Assembly (NCBI GenBank): GCA_964370635.1
Contig: CAYJJU010000005.1
Coordinates: 1-64,000 of the forward strand
DNA from: SIG603 sp964370635
Lineage (GTDB): Bacteria; Bacillota; Clostridia; Oscillospirales; Acutalibacteraceae
Direction: 5' to 3'
Length of the DNA: 64,000 nucleotides
This document shows, piece after piece, positions 8,075 to 16,330 of the stretch. The notes under the pieces were generated by a model. It was given only the letters and a program-made list of their open reading frames with translations. It made no database searches and was not told the origin of the DNA. Position numbers and translations under genes: made by a program. The stretch's first letter is position 1. Each line of letters opens with the position of its first letter.

Positions 8075-8533
8075 ATGAAATTAGTTAAGATTAAGCCAAG
8101 TTATTTTAACTTATGCAAAGAAATCGACTCAGAAATTTTAGATAAGACTAGCAGACCTTATGTATTGATTCTAAAATTAAAATATAACAATAAACGCCAG
8201 ATTTTTGCTATACCTTTAAGATCAAATATATCTGCTAGTGAACAAAAAAGAATGTATTTTCCCTTGCCGCCTCGCCCTCAAACCAAACCTAAAAACAGGC
8301 ACGGCTTGCACTTTAGAAAAATTATCCCCGTAGATAATCAAAGAATTGAAAAGTATAGAATATTTGAGGATAATTTATTTGATAAAATGATTTATGAGTA
8401 CATAGAAAAACATTTAAAAACTATAATCGTGCAGGCACAAAATTATTTAGATTATTATTATGAAAATAAACCCTTGCATTTTAGCACAAATATAGAAAGC
8501 CTAATTGACTTGCTAAATAAAACAAATTTTTAA
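8075..8533 (+). CDS. ToxN/AbiQ-superfamily endoribonuclease toxin, TenpN/CptN-like
   Basis: A basic 152-residue protein. The N-terminal region has a short helical stretch, then RPYVLILKLKYN, and IFAIPLRSNIS at residues 43-53, followed by GLHFRKIIPV near 77. This order (beta strand, a PLRS-type loop, then a Gly-Leu-x-(Tyr/Phe) segment entering a strand) is what I know of TenpN/CptN-type toxins. They are RNases that cleave adenine-rich RNA and are inhibited by the repeat RNA made upstream; several act as phage-abortive systems. AAAGG with a 7-base gap supports the ATG. The length fits, and the context of promoter, repeat RNA and terminator supports the call. Codon use is more AT-rich than that of rlmD or the next gene, which suggests transfer. 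Confidence 0.68.
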   Translation: MKLVKIKPSYFNLCKEIDSEILDKTSRPYVLILKLKYNNKRQIFAIPLRSNISASEQKRMYFPLPPRPQTKPKNRHGLHFRKIIPVDNQRIEKYRIFEDNLFDKMIYEYIEKHLKTIIVQAQNYLDYYYENKPLHFSTNIESLIDLLNKTNF

Positions 8534-8561
8534 GCGTCGTGCTTTTGACAAGAACTTGACA
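8532..8561 (+). repeat. Right copy of 30-bp direct repeat (att-like)
   Basis: Identical to 7842-7871. It overlaps the last two bases of the toxin stop codon and is followed by the sequence that presumably stood directly after rlmD before the insertion, about 50 bases ahead of the lipoprotein gene at 8611. Confidence 0.9.
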
Positions 8562-8610
8562 TTGATGTAAAATTATATAGATGAAATCAATTAAAGAAAT
8601 GGAGATAAAT

Positions 8611-10359
8611 ATGAAAAAAACTAAACTTGTCGCCCTTATCCTTGCCCTGCTTATGCTTACCGCTTGTAGCGATTTACTTGCGCCTATCACAGGCACAGAC
8701 GGACAGTACATTGAAAACGAATATTTTACTTACATAGTGCCAGATCCCATAGATTTTAACACGCTAAGTTACGAATCGGCAGACATGGATAAAATTGAAA
8801 CCGCCTTTAAGGAGCTTGCAGAATTAGGCCAAACGGCAACAGATTTTAATCAAATTGTCGAAAAACAAACCGAGACCGACATGCTTGCCTATGAAATGCT
8901 GACCAATGGCTCTATTGCAAATGCACACTACTCTCTTGACAGAACAAACGAAGAGTACGAAGCAAATGATTTAGAGGCAACAGAAAATCGCATTGCGGCT
9001 ACAACCATGTCGGAAGAAGCCTATTTAGCGGTTCTTGAAGGCCCTTATATGGAGCAGTTTAGAGAACTCATAGGCGAGGAATACGCAGACGACCTTTTAG
9101 AAAACGGCGCAAAAAGCGATGAGCATGTTGCCCTTTTAGAAGAAGAGGCCTTGCTTGTTCAAGAGTATAACGAAAAATATATAGAGGCTTATACCTATGA
9201 GTACGGCGGCAAAGTGTGGGATATCGACATGCTGTATGACGAAAGCGAAGTCGCAGGCCTTGCCCAAGAAGAGCTTCAAGAAATTTATTATGCCCTGTCT
9301 ACATTAAGAAACGAGGCGCTTGCCACAACTTTCTCAGACTTAGTAGAGATTAGAAAGCAAATTGCAGTTTTTGAAGGCTATGACAATTACGCAGACTATA
9401 TGTATGATAAAGGTTTTGGCAGGGATTATACTCCGCAAGACGCCATGGAGCTTAATGACGCCGTGTCCGAATTTGTCGCGCCCTTGTTTGAAGCCGTCGG
9501 CATGGCAATGTATGCACAAAGCTACTTTGATATTGACACAGCCGAAGCGGTAAGCATGGTAAAAGAAAATCTTTTGGAAGTATCTCCTCTTTTTGAAGAG
9601 CCTTTTGATTATATGATGGATAATAATCTACTGCTTTATACAGAAGATGCAGAAAACGCCTATAACGGCGCATTTTGCTCGGATTTATACCTATATGATG
9701 CGCCTCTCATGTTTTTATTAGGGCAAAGCGCAACATATAATGTGCAAACTCTTATACACGAATTCGGCCACTATACCGAGGCGTATTACAATACTATCGA
9801 CTTTTCGGGCGAGCCTTCTGTGATTTTTGACCTCGCAGAAGTTCATGCGATAGGGCTTGAAGTACTCATGTACCAAACTTCATATGAAGAAATTTTTGAT
9901 GACAACGAAATACTTTTTGCCGACATTGCAAAAAAACTCAGTGCAATCATAGATGCAAGCATATTTGACGACTTTTTACAACAAATTTATGCCACTGACC
10001 ATAAACTTAGCGTCGACGAAATTAACCAAATTTTCTTTGATGTAGAGGCAAAATACAGGCCTCTCAGCATGAGTTGGGGCTATTCATGGGCAGACGTACC
10101 ACATAACTTCGAGGCGCCATTTTACTATATATCTTACGGAGTTGCAACGCTTCACGCAATGGATATTTTCAGAATGGTAGAAGAAGAAGGAGTAGAATTT
10201 GCAACGGATAAATATTTTGAGCTCATGGCAGAGAGCATGACAGACCTTGAATACAGTGAAATCATGGCAAACGTTGACATGCAAACCTTTAAAGACGAGG
10301 GCTATGTAGAGTCTATAATGCTTGTGGTAGAAGAAGAGCTTGCACATCTTGCAGGATAA
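8611..10359 (+). CDS. M3-like metallopeptidase lipoprotein (oligoendopeptidase fold)
   Basis: Predicted surface lipoprotein and zinc peptidase of 582 residues. The start is the second in-frame ATG, which has GGAG with a 6-base gap; the first ATG, 30 bases upstream, has no ribosome binding site. A signal peptide ends in the lipobox LTAC (Cys 19), so the mature protein would be anchored by a lipidated cysteine. The zinc site is clear: LIHEFGHYTEAYYN near residue 385, with the third ligand Glu in DLAEVHAIGLE about 25 residues later. The acidic helical body resembles oligoendopeptidase F-type enzymes, which trim short peptides. The TIGR01906 membrane protein gene follows after 15 bases. Confidence 0.8.
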   Translation: MKKTKLVALILALLMLTACSDLLAPITGTDGQYIENEYFTYIVPDPIDFNTLSYESADMDKIETAFKELAELGQTATDFNQIVEKQTETDMLAYEMLTNGSIANAHYSLDRTNEEYEANDLEATENRIAATTMSEEAYLAVLEGPYMEQFRELIGEEYADDLLENGAKSDEHVALLEEEALLVQEYNEKYIEAYTYEYGGKVWDIDMLYDESEVAGLAQEELQEIYYALSTLRNEALATTFSDLVEIRKQIAVFEGYDNYADYMYDKGFGRDYTPQDAMELNDAVSEFVAPLFEAVGMAMYAQSYFDIDTAEAVSMVKENLLEVSPLFEEPFDYMMDNNLLLYTEDAENAYNGAFCSDLYLYDAPLMFLLGQSATYNVQTLIHEFGHYTEAYYNTIDFSGEPSVIFDLAEVHAIGLEVLMYQTSYEEIFDDNEILFADIAKKLSAIIDASIFDDFLQQIYATDHKLSVDEINQIFFDVEAKYRPLSMSWGYSWADVPHNFEAPFYYISYGVATLHAMDIFRMVEEEGVEFATDKYFELMAESMTDLEYSEIMANVDMQTFKDEGYVESIMLVVEEELAHLAG

Positions 10360-10374
10360 AGGCCTTGGAGGATT

Positions 10375-11022
10375 ATGAAAAAAATATTAGACAGTAAATT
10401 TTTTGACATATTTGCATCTCTCATATGCATGATATTCATAATAGGTTTTGCAGTAATAGTTACACTTAATTTTACGCCACTTTACGACATGACCGCCGAA
10501 AGTTTTGGCGTGGTAGACGCCTCGGGCGTGCCGTTTGATGACATTAAAGAAAATTACAGGATACTTATCGACTACAATAACTTATGGGGTCCAGACAGCC
10601 TTAACATGCCTGATTTCCCGATGTCCGAAACAGGTCGCATACATTTTGAAGAAGTAAAGGTAATTTTTGGGCTGTTTGAAATTATATTTTTTGTAAGCGC
10701 ACCTTTGGCGATTGCCGCAGTGGTTTACAAATTTATTAAAAGGCAAAAAAGATTTTTCCTCATTTCGGGAGTATCCACGGTTTTGATACCTTCGGTTTTA
10801 GGCGCACTTATAGCGCTTAACTGGCAGTGGGTGTTTGTGACTTTTCACGAAATTGCCTTTAACAACGACTACTGGATTTTTGACTGGCGCACAGACCCCG
10901 TAATACTAATTTTGCCAAACGCATTTTTCATGATTTGCGCCATAATGATTTTGGGTATAGTGATACTTTTAAGCCTTAGTTTAATACTTGTCTATCTAAA
11001 ACTCAGAAAAAAAGAAAACTGA
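10375..11022 (+). CDS. TIGR01906 family (DUF1461) integral membrane protein
   Basis: A 215-residue membrane protein of unknown function. An N-terminal transmembrane helix is followed by an extracytoplasmic part of about 80 residues. Three more helices follow, beginning near residues 100, 130 and 180. The block FHEIAFNNDYWIFD followed by TDPVILILPNAFFMICA is the family signature. GGAGG precedes the ATG closely. It lies directly behind the peptidase lipoprotein and is probably in the same transcript; a strong hairpin at 11048-11092 comes next. Confidence 0.85.
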   Translation: MKKILDSKFFDIFASLICMIFIIGFAVIVTLNFTPLYDMTAESFGVVDASGVPFDDIKENYRILIDYNNLWGPDSLNMPDFPMSETGRIHFEEVKVIFGLFEIIFFVSAPLAIAAVVYKFIKRQKRFFLISGVSTVLIPSVLGALIALNWQWVFVTFHEIAFNNDYWIFDWRTDPVILILPNAFFMICAIMILGIVILLSLSLILVYLKLRKKEN

Positions 11023-11047
11023 GTTTAGTTATGATGACATAAAAATA

Positions 11048-11092
11048 CCGACCTCCAATTTGTTAGTCTTAGGTCTAACTTTTGGGGGTCGG
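11048..11092. terminator. Long hairpin between convergent genes
   Basis: An 11-bp stem CCGACCTCCAA/TTGGGGGTCGG (one T-G pair) encloses a second small stem GTTAG/CTAAC. It separates the convergent genes ending at 11022 and 11099. There is no clear T-run, so it may be a folded end rather than a classical terminator. Confidence 0.55.
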
Positions 11093-11098
11093 CTAATC

Positions 11099-11899
11099 TC
11101 AAAGTCTTCTTTTGAACTCATCTAGTACATCTTTATACTGGATGGGTTCTTTTTCCATGTCTAAAAATGCACATTCCATGCTAAAGCTGTCTTTATATCC
11201 GCTGTCTTTTAAAGCGGCAAAAAACTCTGAAAAATCGGGCATGTCTAAAATATCGGGGTACACCCTGCCAAGTGGCCTTGCAAAGTGCACATGGCCTATG
11301 TATTGCCCCCTTTTTTCTACGAGGCTTAAGTCTTCGTTTCCAAGTGCGAAATGGTAGTAATCGAGTATGCTTTTTACGTTTTTTAACTTTAAATTTTTGC
11401 TAAGCCTGCTGCTTTCTTCAAAACTTGTGATTATATTTGACTCTGCTAGATTTAAATGCTCTATTTGAAGCATCATTTCGTATTTTTCCATTTCCTGCGC
11501 TATGAGTTTTATGCAGTTTAGCACTTCGTCCCATGCCTTACCCGCAGGGTATCCCGGCGCTACATTTCTTGCGCCACCGCTTCCAAGCACCAGCTTTTTC
11601 GCCCCTGCTTCATGCGCCCTTTTTACCGCTTTTTTTACGTAATTTAAAAATATTTCTTCGTCATAATCTTCTCCGTTAAGACGAATATTTGCCGGAAAAA
11701 ACACGTTAAACGCCATTATCGGCAAGCAAAAATCTTTGCTGTCCTTTAAAAAAACTTCGTATTCCTCATCACTTAAAGCTGCAAGTGCATTAAGCGGAAG
11801 TTCAAAATACTCAAACCCACAACTTTTTATAAAATCCATATGAGGCACTGTGTAATTGCCGTTTTCTTTTACAAATTTTGTGCATATTCCAAATTTCAT
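11099..11899 (-). CDS. Sugar phosphate isomerase/epimerase-like TIM-barrel protein
   Basis: A 266-residue protein of the xylose isomerase-like TIM barrel superfamily. Recognisable pieces are the opening KFGICTKFV, GAKKLVLGSGGARN near residue 100, a metal-ligand-like Glu in LQIEHLNLAESN near 146, LDYYHFALGNED near 190, and HVHFARPLGR near 217. These follow the Glu/Asp/His/Glu metal-site pattern of the family. Substrate is unknown. It is read just after the flavin reductase-like gene (10 bases apart), which suggests co-transcription. Confidence 0.75.
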   Translation of the reverse strand: MKFGICTKFVKENGNYTVPHMDFIKSCGFEYFELPLNALAALSDEEYEVFLKDSKDFCLPIMAFNVFFPANIRLNGEDYDEEIFLNYVKKAVKRAHEAGAKKLVLGSGGARNVAPGYPAGKAWDEVLNCIKLIAQEMEKYEMMLQIEHLNLAESNIITSFEESSRLSKNLKLKNVKSILDYYHFALGNEDLSLVEKRGQYIGHVHFARPLGRVYPDILDMPDFSEFFAALKDSGYKDSFSMECAFLDMEKEPIQYKDVLDEFKRRL

Positions 11900-11909
11900 T
11901 TAATTCACC

Positions 11910-12413
11910 TTATTTTTTATAAAATTTTTCTATTTCAACAACATACATGGTGTGGTAATCCTTTTCAGGGTACCATTTTTCTTTACTATCTTCATTTATA
12001 AAGCAGTCGGGAAGCATCTCTTGCGCATATAATTTTTTGCATATCAGCACAAGCTCAGACTCATTAAAGTACGGTGTGCCGTCAACATGCTCTATGCTAA
12101 GTTTTGCTTTTTCTATCTTATCCTCGTCTCTGCCGGATACCGTGCCAAAATACGTAAGCTCTTTTCTATACTCTTCGGGAAGCACACAAAGTGATAAGCT
12201 GTCGCTACTGTCGACAAACTCTTTTGTGTAGCGCTGAGGCCTTATAAAAATATAGGCGACAGGTTTATTCCATAAAACGCCGACACCTCCCCACGAGGCC
12301 GTCATTGTGTTTACTTTATCGCCTTTTTGCGCCGTAATCAGCATCCATTTTTTACCTATTGTGTCAAATGCGTTAAATTCTAAATCCTTAAAACTAGCCT
12401 TGTTAAATTCCAT
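11910..12413 (-). CDS. Flavin reductase-like domain protein
   Basis: A 167-residue split-barrel FMN-binding protein. NTMTASWGGVGVLWNKPVAYIFIRPQRYTKEFV near residues 35-67 is the typical flavin reductase-like segment (T-A-S-W near the FMN, a conserved Pro, then RPxRYT). These clostridial proteins bind FMN and are often annotated only as flavin reductase family; no partner enzyme is identified. The ATG is preceded by TAGGAG. It is divergent from the oxidoreductase at 12562 across a 148-base gap. Confidence 0.8.
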   Translation of the reverse strand: MEFNKASFKDLEFNAFDTIGKKWMLITAQKGDKVNTMTASWGGVGVLWNKPVAYIFIRPQRYTKEFVDSSDSLSLCVLPEEYRKELTYFGTVSGRDEDKIEKAKLSIEHVDGTPYFNESELVLICKKLYAQEMLPDCFINEDSKEKWYPEKDYHTMYVVEIEKFYKK

Positions 12414-12561
12414 ATGCTTACTCCTATCTAATATTTATTGTGTACACCTCTATTTTCCTCCATTTTTTTATTAATGTCAACACATTTTTGATTGAAATAA
12501 AAACTTAAATGTGATAAAATCTAAGATGTAATTAAATCTTATGAAAATTGGAGTACTTAGT

Positions 12562-14001
12562 ATGACTTATGATGTGGCTGTTATCGGTGCGGGCGTAATC
12601 GGCTGTGCCATCGCGCGTGAACTCTCTGCATATAATGCGAGTGTTGCGATGATTGAAAAAAGAGAGGACGTTTGTTGTGAAACCTCTAAGGCAAACTCGG
12701 CAATAGTGCATGCTGGATTTGACGCAAAAAATGGCACTTTAATGGCGCAGATGAATGTGCGTGGAAATGAAATGATGGACAAAATTGCAAACGACTTAGA
12801 CGTCGATTTTAAAAGAGTCGGCGCCCTTGTCTTGTGTTTTGACGAAAACGACAAAGATAAGCTTTCTGCACTTTATCAAAGAGGAATAAATAACGGTGTC
12901 AAAGAACTTTCTGTTTTAACAAGAGAAGAAGCGCTTGAAATAGAGCCTAATTTATCCGATGAGGTGGTCGGGGCGCTTTATGCAAAAACCTCCGGGATAA
13001 TCTGTCCTTTTGAACTAACTGCGGGCTATGCGGAAAATGCGGCGCAAAACGGAGTAGATTTTTTCTTTAACAGCGGTGTAAAAGTTATTTTAAAGCAAAA
13101 TGAGCTTTACGAAATTATTACCGAAGATAAAACATTTTATGCAAAGGCAATAGTAAACTGTGCGGGAGTCTATGCGGACTTTATCCACAATATGGTGTGC
13201 TCCGATAAACTTGAAATTATTCCTAGACGTGGTGAGTATATACTATGTGACAAAACCGTAGGAAATGCCGCAAGCCTTACTTTATTCCAACTTCCCACAA
13301 TTTACGGAAAAGGAATTTTGGTGTCCCCTACAGTGCACGGCAACTTGCTTTTAGGCCCTACTGCAGAGGATATAGACGATAAAGAAGACATAAGCACCAC
13401 GGCAGACGGCCTTTCAACCATAATAAAAAAAGCCGCACTTTCTGTGAAAAACTTGCCAACAAGGCAGGCAATAACCTCTTTCACGGGTCTTAGGGCTCAC
13501 ACAAAAGAGGACGAATTTATTTTAAAAGAATCCGCACCACTTTTCTTTGATGCGGCAGGAATAGAAAGCCCCGGCCTTTCAAGTGCGCCTGCAATAGGCC
13601 AGTACATGGCAGAGATGGTGGCAAAATCCTTGTCTCTTACTAAAAAAGATAATTTTAATCCCATAAGAAAAGCCGTGATAAAGGCAGACAGTCTTCCTTT
13701 TGACGAAAGGGCTAAGCTTATAAAAGAAGAACCCTCTTATGGAAAAATTATTTGCAGATGCGAAATGATAAGCGAGGGCGAAATTATATCGGCAATAAAC
13801 AGAGTGCCGGGCGCTACCACCTTAGACGGCGTAAAAAGGCGTGTCAGGGCAGGCTCTGGGCGATGTCAGGGAGGATTTTGCTCGCCTAAAGTTATAGACA
13901 TTCTTGCAAGGGAGCTAAACACTAGCCCCGAAGAAGTCAGAAAAAACAGCAAGCTTTCTTACCTAATTGCCCATAAAACCCAAAAAGGGGGTAATAAATA
14001 A
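12562..14001 (+). CDS. GlpA-type FAD-dependent oxidoreductase with C-terminal 2Fe-2S domain
   Basis: Probable anaerobic glycerol-3-phosphate dehydrogenase-type flavoprotein of 479 residues. I place the start at 12562, where GGAG lies 8 bases upstream; an earlier in-frame ATG at 12541 has no ribosome binding site. The FAD loop VIGAGVIGCAIAREL opens the protein, the DAO-fold middle follows, and the C-terminal third is a BFD-like 2Fe-2S domain with cysteines in IICRCEM and GRCQGGFC. Its stop overlaps the start of the next gene by one base. The set (this gene, a pyridine nucleotide-disulfide oxidoreductase, DUF1667) is a recurring trio in Firmicutes linked to glycerol use. No glpK or glpF is seen here. 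Confidence 0.82.
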   Translation: MTYDVAVIGAGVIGCAIARELSAYNASVAMIEKREDVCCETSKANSAIVHAGFDAKNGTLMAQMNVRGNEMMDKIANDLDVDFKRVGALVLCFDENDKDKLSALYQRGINNGVKELSVLTREEALEIEPNLSDEVVGALYAKTSGIICPFELTAGYAENAAQNGVDFFFNSGVKVILKQNELYEIITEDKTFYAKAIVNCAGVYADFIHNMVCSDKLEIIPRRGEYILCDKTVGNAASLTLFQLPTIYGKGILVSPTVHGNLLLGPTAEDIDDKEDISTTADGLSTIIKKAALSVKNLPTRQAITSFTGLRAHTKEDEFILKESAPLFFDAAGIESPGLSSAPAIGQYMAEMVAKSLSLTKKDNFNPIRKAVIKADSLPFDERAKLIKEEPSYGKIICRCEMISEGEIISAINRVPGATTLDGVKRRVRAGSGRCQGGFCSPKVIDILARELNTSPEEVRKNSKLSYLIAHKTQKGGNK

Positions 14002-15278
14002 TGGAAAATTTAAAGACAAATTATGACATAGTTATTATAGGCGGAGGCCCTGCAGGTTTGGCCGCCGCAATAGGTGCAAAAGAGGGCGGAAGTGACGACA
14101 TCTTACTGCTTGAGCGTGACGACATGCTTGGCGGAATACTAAACCAGTGCATACACAACGGCTTTGGTCTTCACACATTTAAAGAGGAGCTCACAGGCCC
14201 TGAATACGCCTATAGATATGAAGAAAAATTAAAAGATTTAGACATACCCTATCTATTAAACACCATGGTAATAGACATTTCAAATGAAGACAATCTAAAA
14301 TACGTCACAATAATTAGCAAAACCCATGGCCTTTTAAAAATTTCTGCAAAGGCTGTAATTCTTGCAATGGGTTGCAGGGAGAGAAGCCGTGGCGCCTTGA
14401 ACATTCCGGGATTTAGACCCTCGGGCGTATACTCGGCAGGAACTGCACAAAGACTTGTCAACATGGAGGGCTTCATGCCGGGCAAAGAGGTGGTCATTTT
14501 AGGCTCGGGCGATATCGGCCTTATCATGGCTCGTCGCATGACATTTGAGGGCGCTAAAGTCAAAGTTGTCGCAGAGCTTCAACCTTATTCGGGCGGACTT
14601 AAAAGAAATATAGTTCAGTGCCTTGACGACTACGGCATACCGCTAAAACTTAGCCACACGGTTACAAAAATTCACGGCAAAGACAGAGTAGAGGGCGTCA
14701 CAATCTCTAAAGTAGACGAAAACTTTATGCCAATAGACGGCAGTGAAGAATTTTATCCTTGCGACACCTTGCTTTTATCTGTAGGGCTTATCCCCGAAAA
14801 CGAGTTATCGCAGGGTCTTGGCGTAAAAATGAACTCCATAACATCGGGCCCCGAAGTCGGTGAAAATTTGGAAACAAGCATAGACGGCGTGTTCGCCTGC
14901 GGAAATGTTCTTCATGTGCACGACCTTGTCGATTTTGTGTCGGAAGAAGCGTATCAAGCAGGTAAAAACGCAGTGTCTTATATAAATAATGTCGACATCA
15001 AAGGCGAAACACTTATAAATCTTTTTGCAAAAGACGGCGTGAGGTATACAGTTCCTCAAAGCATAGACCCAAAAAGAATGGCAGATAAGGTCACCGTAAG
15101 GTTTAGAGTTGGCAATATATATAAGAATAAATACGTAAGCCTTTATATAGACGATGAAAGAATTAGCAAAAAGAAAAAGCAAATTTTAGCACCGGGCGAA
15201 ATGGAATCTGTCGTCATAAAAAAAGAAGACCTTCAAAACAAGGACGTAAAAACCATTACCGTCTGTCTTGAAGATTAA
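14001..15278 (+). CDS. NAD(P)/FAD-dependent oxidoreductase, second subunit of the GlpA-type set
   Basis: A 425-residue pyridine nucleotide-disulfide oxidoreductase-like protein. It has an N-terminal FAD loop VIIGGGPAGLAAAIGA near residue 12, LAMGCRERSRGA near 120, a second Rossmann loop VVILGSGDIGLIMARRM near 165 for NAD(P), and the FAD-closing GVFACGNVLHVHDLVDFV near 297. CIHNGFGLHTF is typical of this subfamily. The last ~90 residues form a small beta-rich tail. It overlaps the preceding gene by one base and ends 16 bases before the DUF1667 gene, so all three should be translated from one mRNA and may form one complex. Confidence 0.85.
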   Translation: MENLKTNYDIVIIGGGPAGLAAAIGAKEGGSDDILLLERDDMLGGILNQCIHNGFGLHTFKEELTGPEYAYRYEEKLKDLDIPYLLNTMVIDISNEDNLKYVTIISKTHGLLKISAKAVILAMGCRERSRGALNIPGFRPSGVYSAGTAQRLVNMEGFMPGKEVVILGSGDIGLIMARRMTFEGAKVKVVAELQPYSGGLKRNIVQCLDDYGIPLKLSHTVTKIHGKDRVEGVTISKVDENFMPIDGSEEFYPCDTLLLSVGLIPENELSQGLGVKMNSITSGPEVGENLETSIDGVFACGNVLHVHDLVDFVSEEAYQAGKNAVSYINNVDIKGETLINLFAKDGVRYTVPQSIDPKRMADKVTVRFRVGNIYKNKYVSLYIDDERISKKKKQILAPGEMESVVIKKEDLQNKDVKTITVCLED

Positions 15279-15294
15279 TAGATGGAGTGAAAAT

Positions 15295-15663
15295 ATGGAA
15301 ATAAAAAAATTAACTTGCATACAATGTCCTTTAGGATGCGATTTGACCGTGAGCATGGAAAACGGCGAGGTAAAGGCCGTTTCGGGACAGTCTTGTCGCA
15401 GGGGTGAAGTATATGCAAAAAAAGAAATTACCGCACCGACAAGAACCGTGACAAGCACAGTCGCCCTCATAGGCGGAGTTTTGCCTGTTATTGCCGTTAA
15501 AACAAAATCAGACATTCCTAAGGATAAAATTTTTGACTGCATGAAAGTAATAAACGAAAGCTGTGTAAGCGCCCCTGTAAGCGTTGGAGACGTGGTGGTT
15601 AAAAATATCTGCGACACAGGCGTGGACCTTGTCGCCACAGCCTCTTCTGAGGTGGCAAATTGA
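15295..15663 (+). CDS. DUF1667 protein, small partner of the oxidoreductase pair
   Basis: A 122-residue cytosolic protein. The start at 15295 has GGAGTG with a 5-base gap; an alternative start 27 bases earlier would overlap the preceding gene without a ribosome binding site. The N-terminus has CIQCPLGCDL and, later, GQSCRRGEVYAKKE. This gives a CxxCxxxC plus one Cys pattern that looks like a metal or iron-sulfur site. DUF1667 genes regularly follow the GlpA-like and GlpB-like genes; an electron-transfer or maturation role is an inference. Confidence 0.8.
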   Translation: MEIKKLTCIQCPLGCDLTVSMENGEVKAVSGQSCRRGEVYAKKEITAPTRTVTSTVALIGGVLPVIAVKTKSDIPKDKIFDCMKVINESCVSAPVSVGDVVVKNICDTGVDLVATASSEVAN

Positions 15664-16151
15664 AATTACTGATGGATAAAAGGCCATTTTCTTGGGACGA
15701 CAGCTACGAAGTGACTTACGAAAACCTAAAACCCGTGTATAAAGTGGTGTCAGAAAGCTCCAAAAAGCAAAACCAAATAACTCTATATAATATTAACGAC
15801 ATGGAGCTTGGCAAAATTATAATGCAAAAACCACTTATAGGCTCGCCCAAGTTCTCAATAGTTTTAGCAGAACAAGAAGTGGGTAAAATAACAAAGGATT
15901 TCACTTTCACCGTAACAAGATGGGTGCTTCATATGAGTAGATGGAGGGTGTATGGCTCTATAATGTCATGGGAATTTGACATAATGGACGAACATGCGCT
16001 AATCATGCACGCAGGAACAGACGGTACTACCCATGAGGGTGAAGACAAATTTATGCTAGACATAAGTTATGACAATAACGAAATACCGGCACTTTTAACG
16101 GCCCTCGGCATGGAAGCCGCCAACAGCCTGCTTAAGAGAAATAGAAGATAG
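15660..16151 (+). CDS. LURP-one-related / tubby C-like protein
   Basis: A 163-residue protein without signal or membrane segment. The start is a TTG overlapping the TGA of the DUF1667 gene, with AGGTGG 5 bases upstream; the next candidate is the ATG at 15672. The middle has a beta-strand pattern with ITLYNINDMELGKI, VGKITKDFTFT, then WRVYGSIMSWEFDI, which resembles the LURP-one/YxjI scramblase-like barrel. The Trp/Tyr-rich strands are typical, but I have no diagnostic residue, so the family call is moderate. Coupled to the operon before it; function unknown. Confidence 0.6.
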   Translation: MKLLMDKRPFSWDDSYEVTYENLKPVYKVVSESSKKQNQITLYNINDMELGKIIMQKPLIGSPKFSIVLAEQEVGKITKDFTFTVTRWVLHMSRWRVYGSIMSWEFDIMDEHALIMHAGTDGTTHEGEDKFMLDISYDNNEIPALLTALGMEAANSLLKRNRR

Positions 16152-16160
16152 AATGCAAAG

Positions 16161-16320
16161 AGGCTGTGTCGTAATCGTTATAATATATAAATTTTTGTAG
16201 GGGCGAACCTGTGTGTTCGCCCGAAACTAATGGTAAAATCCAAGGTTTCGGGCGGTCACATAGGACCGCCCCTACATTTGTCCGTCAATATGACGAAAAT
16301 TGTTCTATTTCGTCACACCT
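16161..16320. repeat. Palindromic MITE-like element
   Basis: The ends are imperfect inverted repeats: AGGCTGTGTCGTAAT at 16161-16175 against the complement of 16306-16320, AGGTGTGACGAAAT. Inside, GTAGGGGCG (16197-16205) pairs with CGCCCCTAC (16267-16275). Three further stems lie within: GGGCGAAC/GTTCGCCC, CGAAAC/GTTTCG and GGGCGGTC/GACCGCCC. It has no coding capacity and stands between convergent genes. It is likely one copy of a dispersed family; only one is in this window. Confidence 0.65.
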
Positions 16321-16330
16321 CATTTATTTT

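Larger units (their letters stand above)
7842..8561 (+). mobile_element. Miniature toxin-antitoxin cassette bounded by direct repeats in the 3' end of rlmD
   Basis: A 690-bp unit (7842-8531) carrying a promoter, a short RNA gene, a terminator and one toxin gene lies between perfect 30-bp direct repeats. The left repeat is the end of rlmD plus two bases past the stop; the right repeat follows the toxin stop, overlapping its last two bases. The cassette is more AT-rich than its flanks. No integrase or transposase is present. The 3' end of rumA/rlmD-type genes is a known insertion site for integrative elements in streptococci, so this may be an integrated mini-element or the scar of a larger one. 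Confidence 0.65.

Noticed and set aside
8611..10359. Peptidase gene as part of the toxin-antitoxin cassette
   Set aside because: It lies outside the right 30-bp repeat and has composition like rlmD, so it belongs to the ancestral locus.
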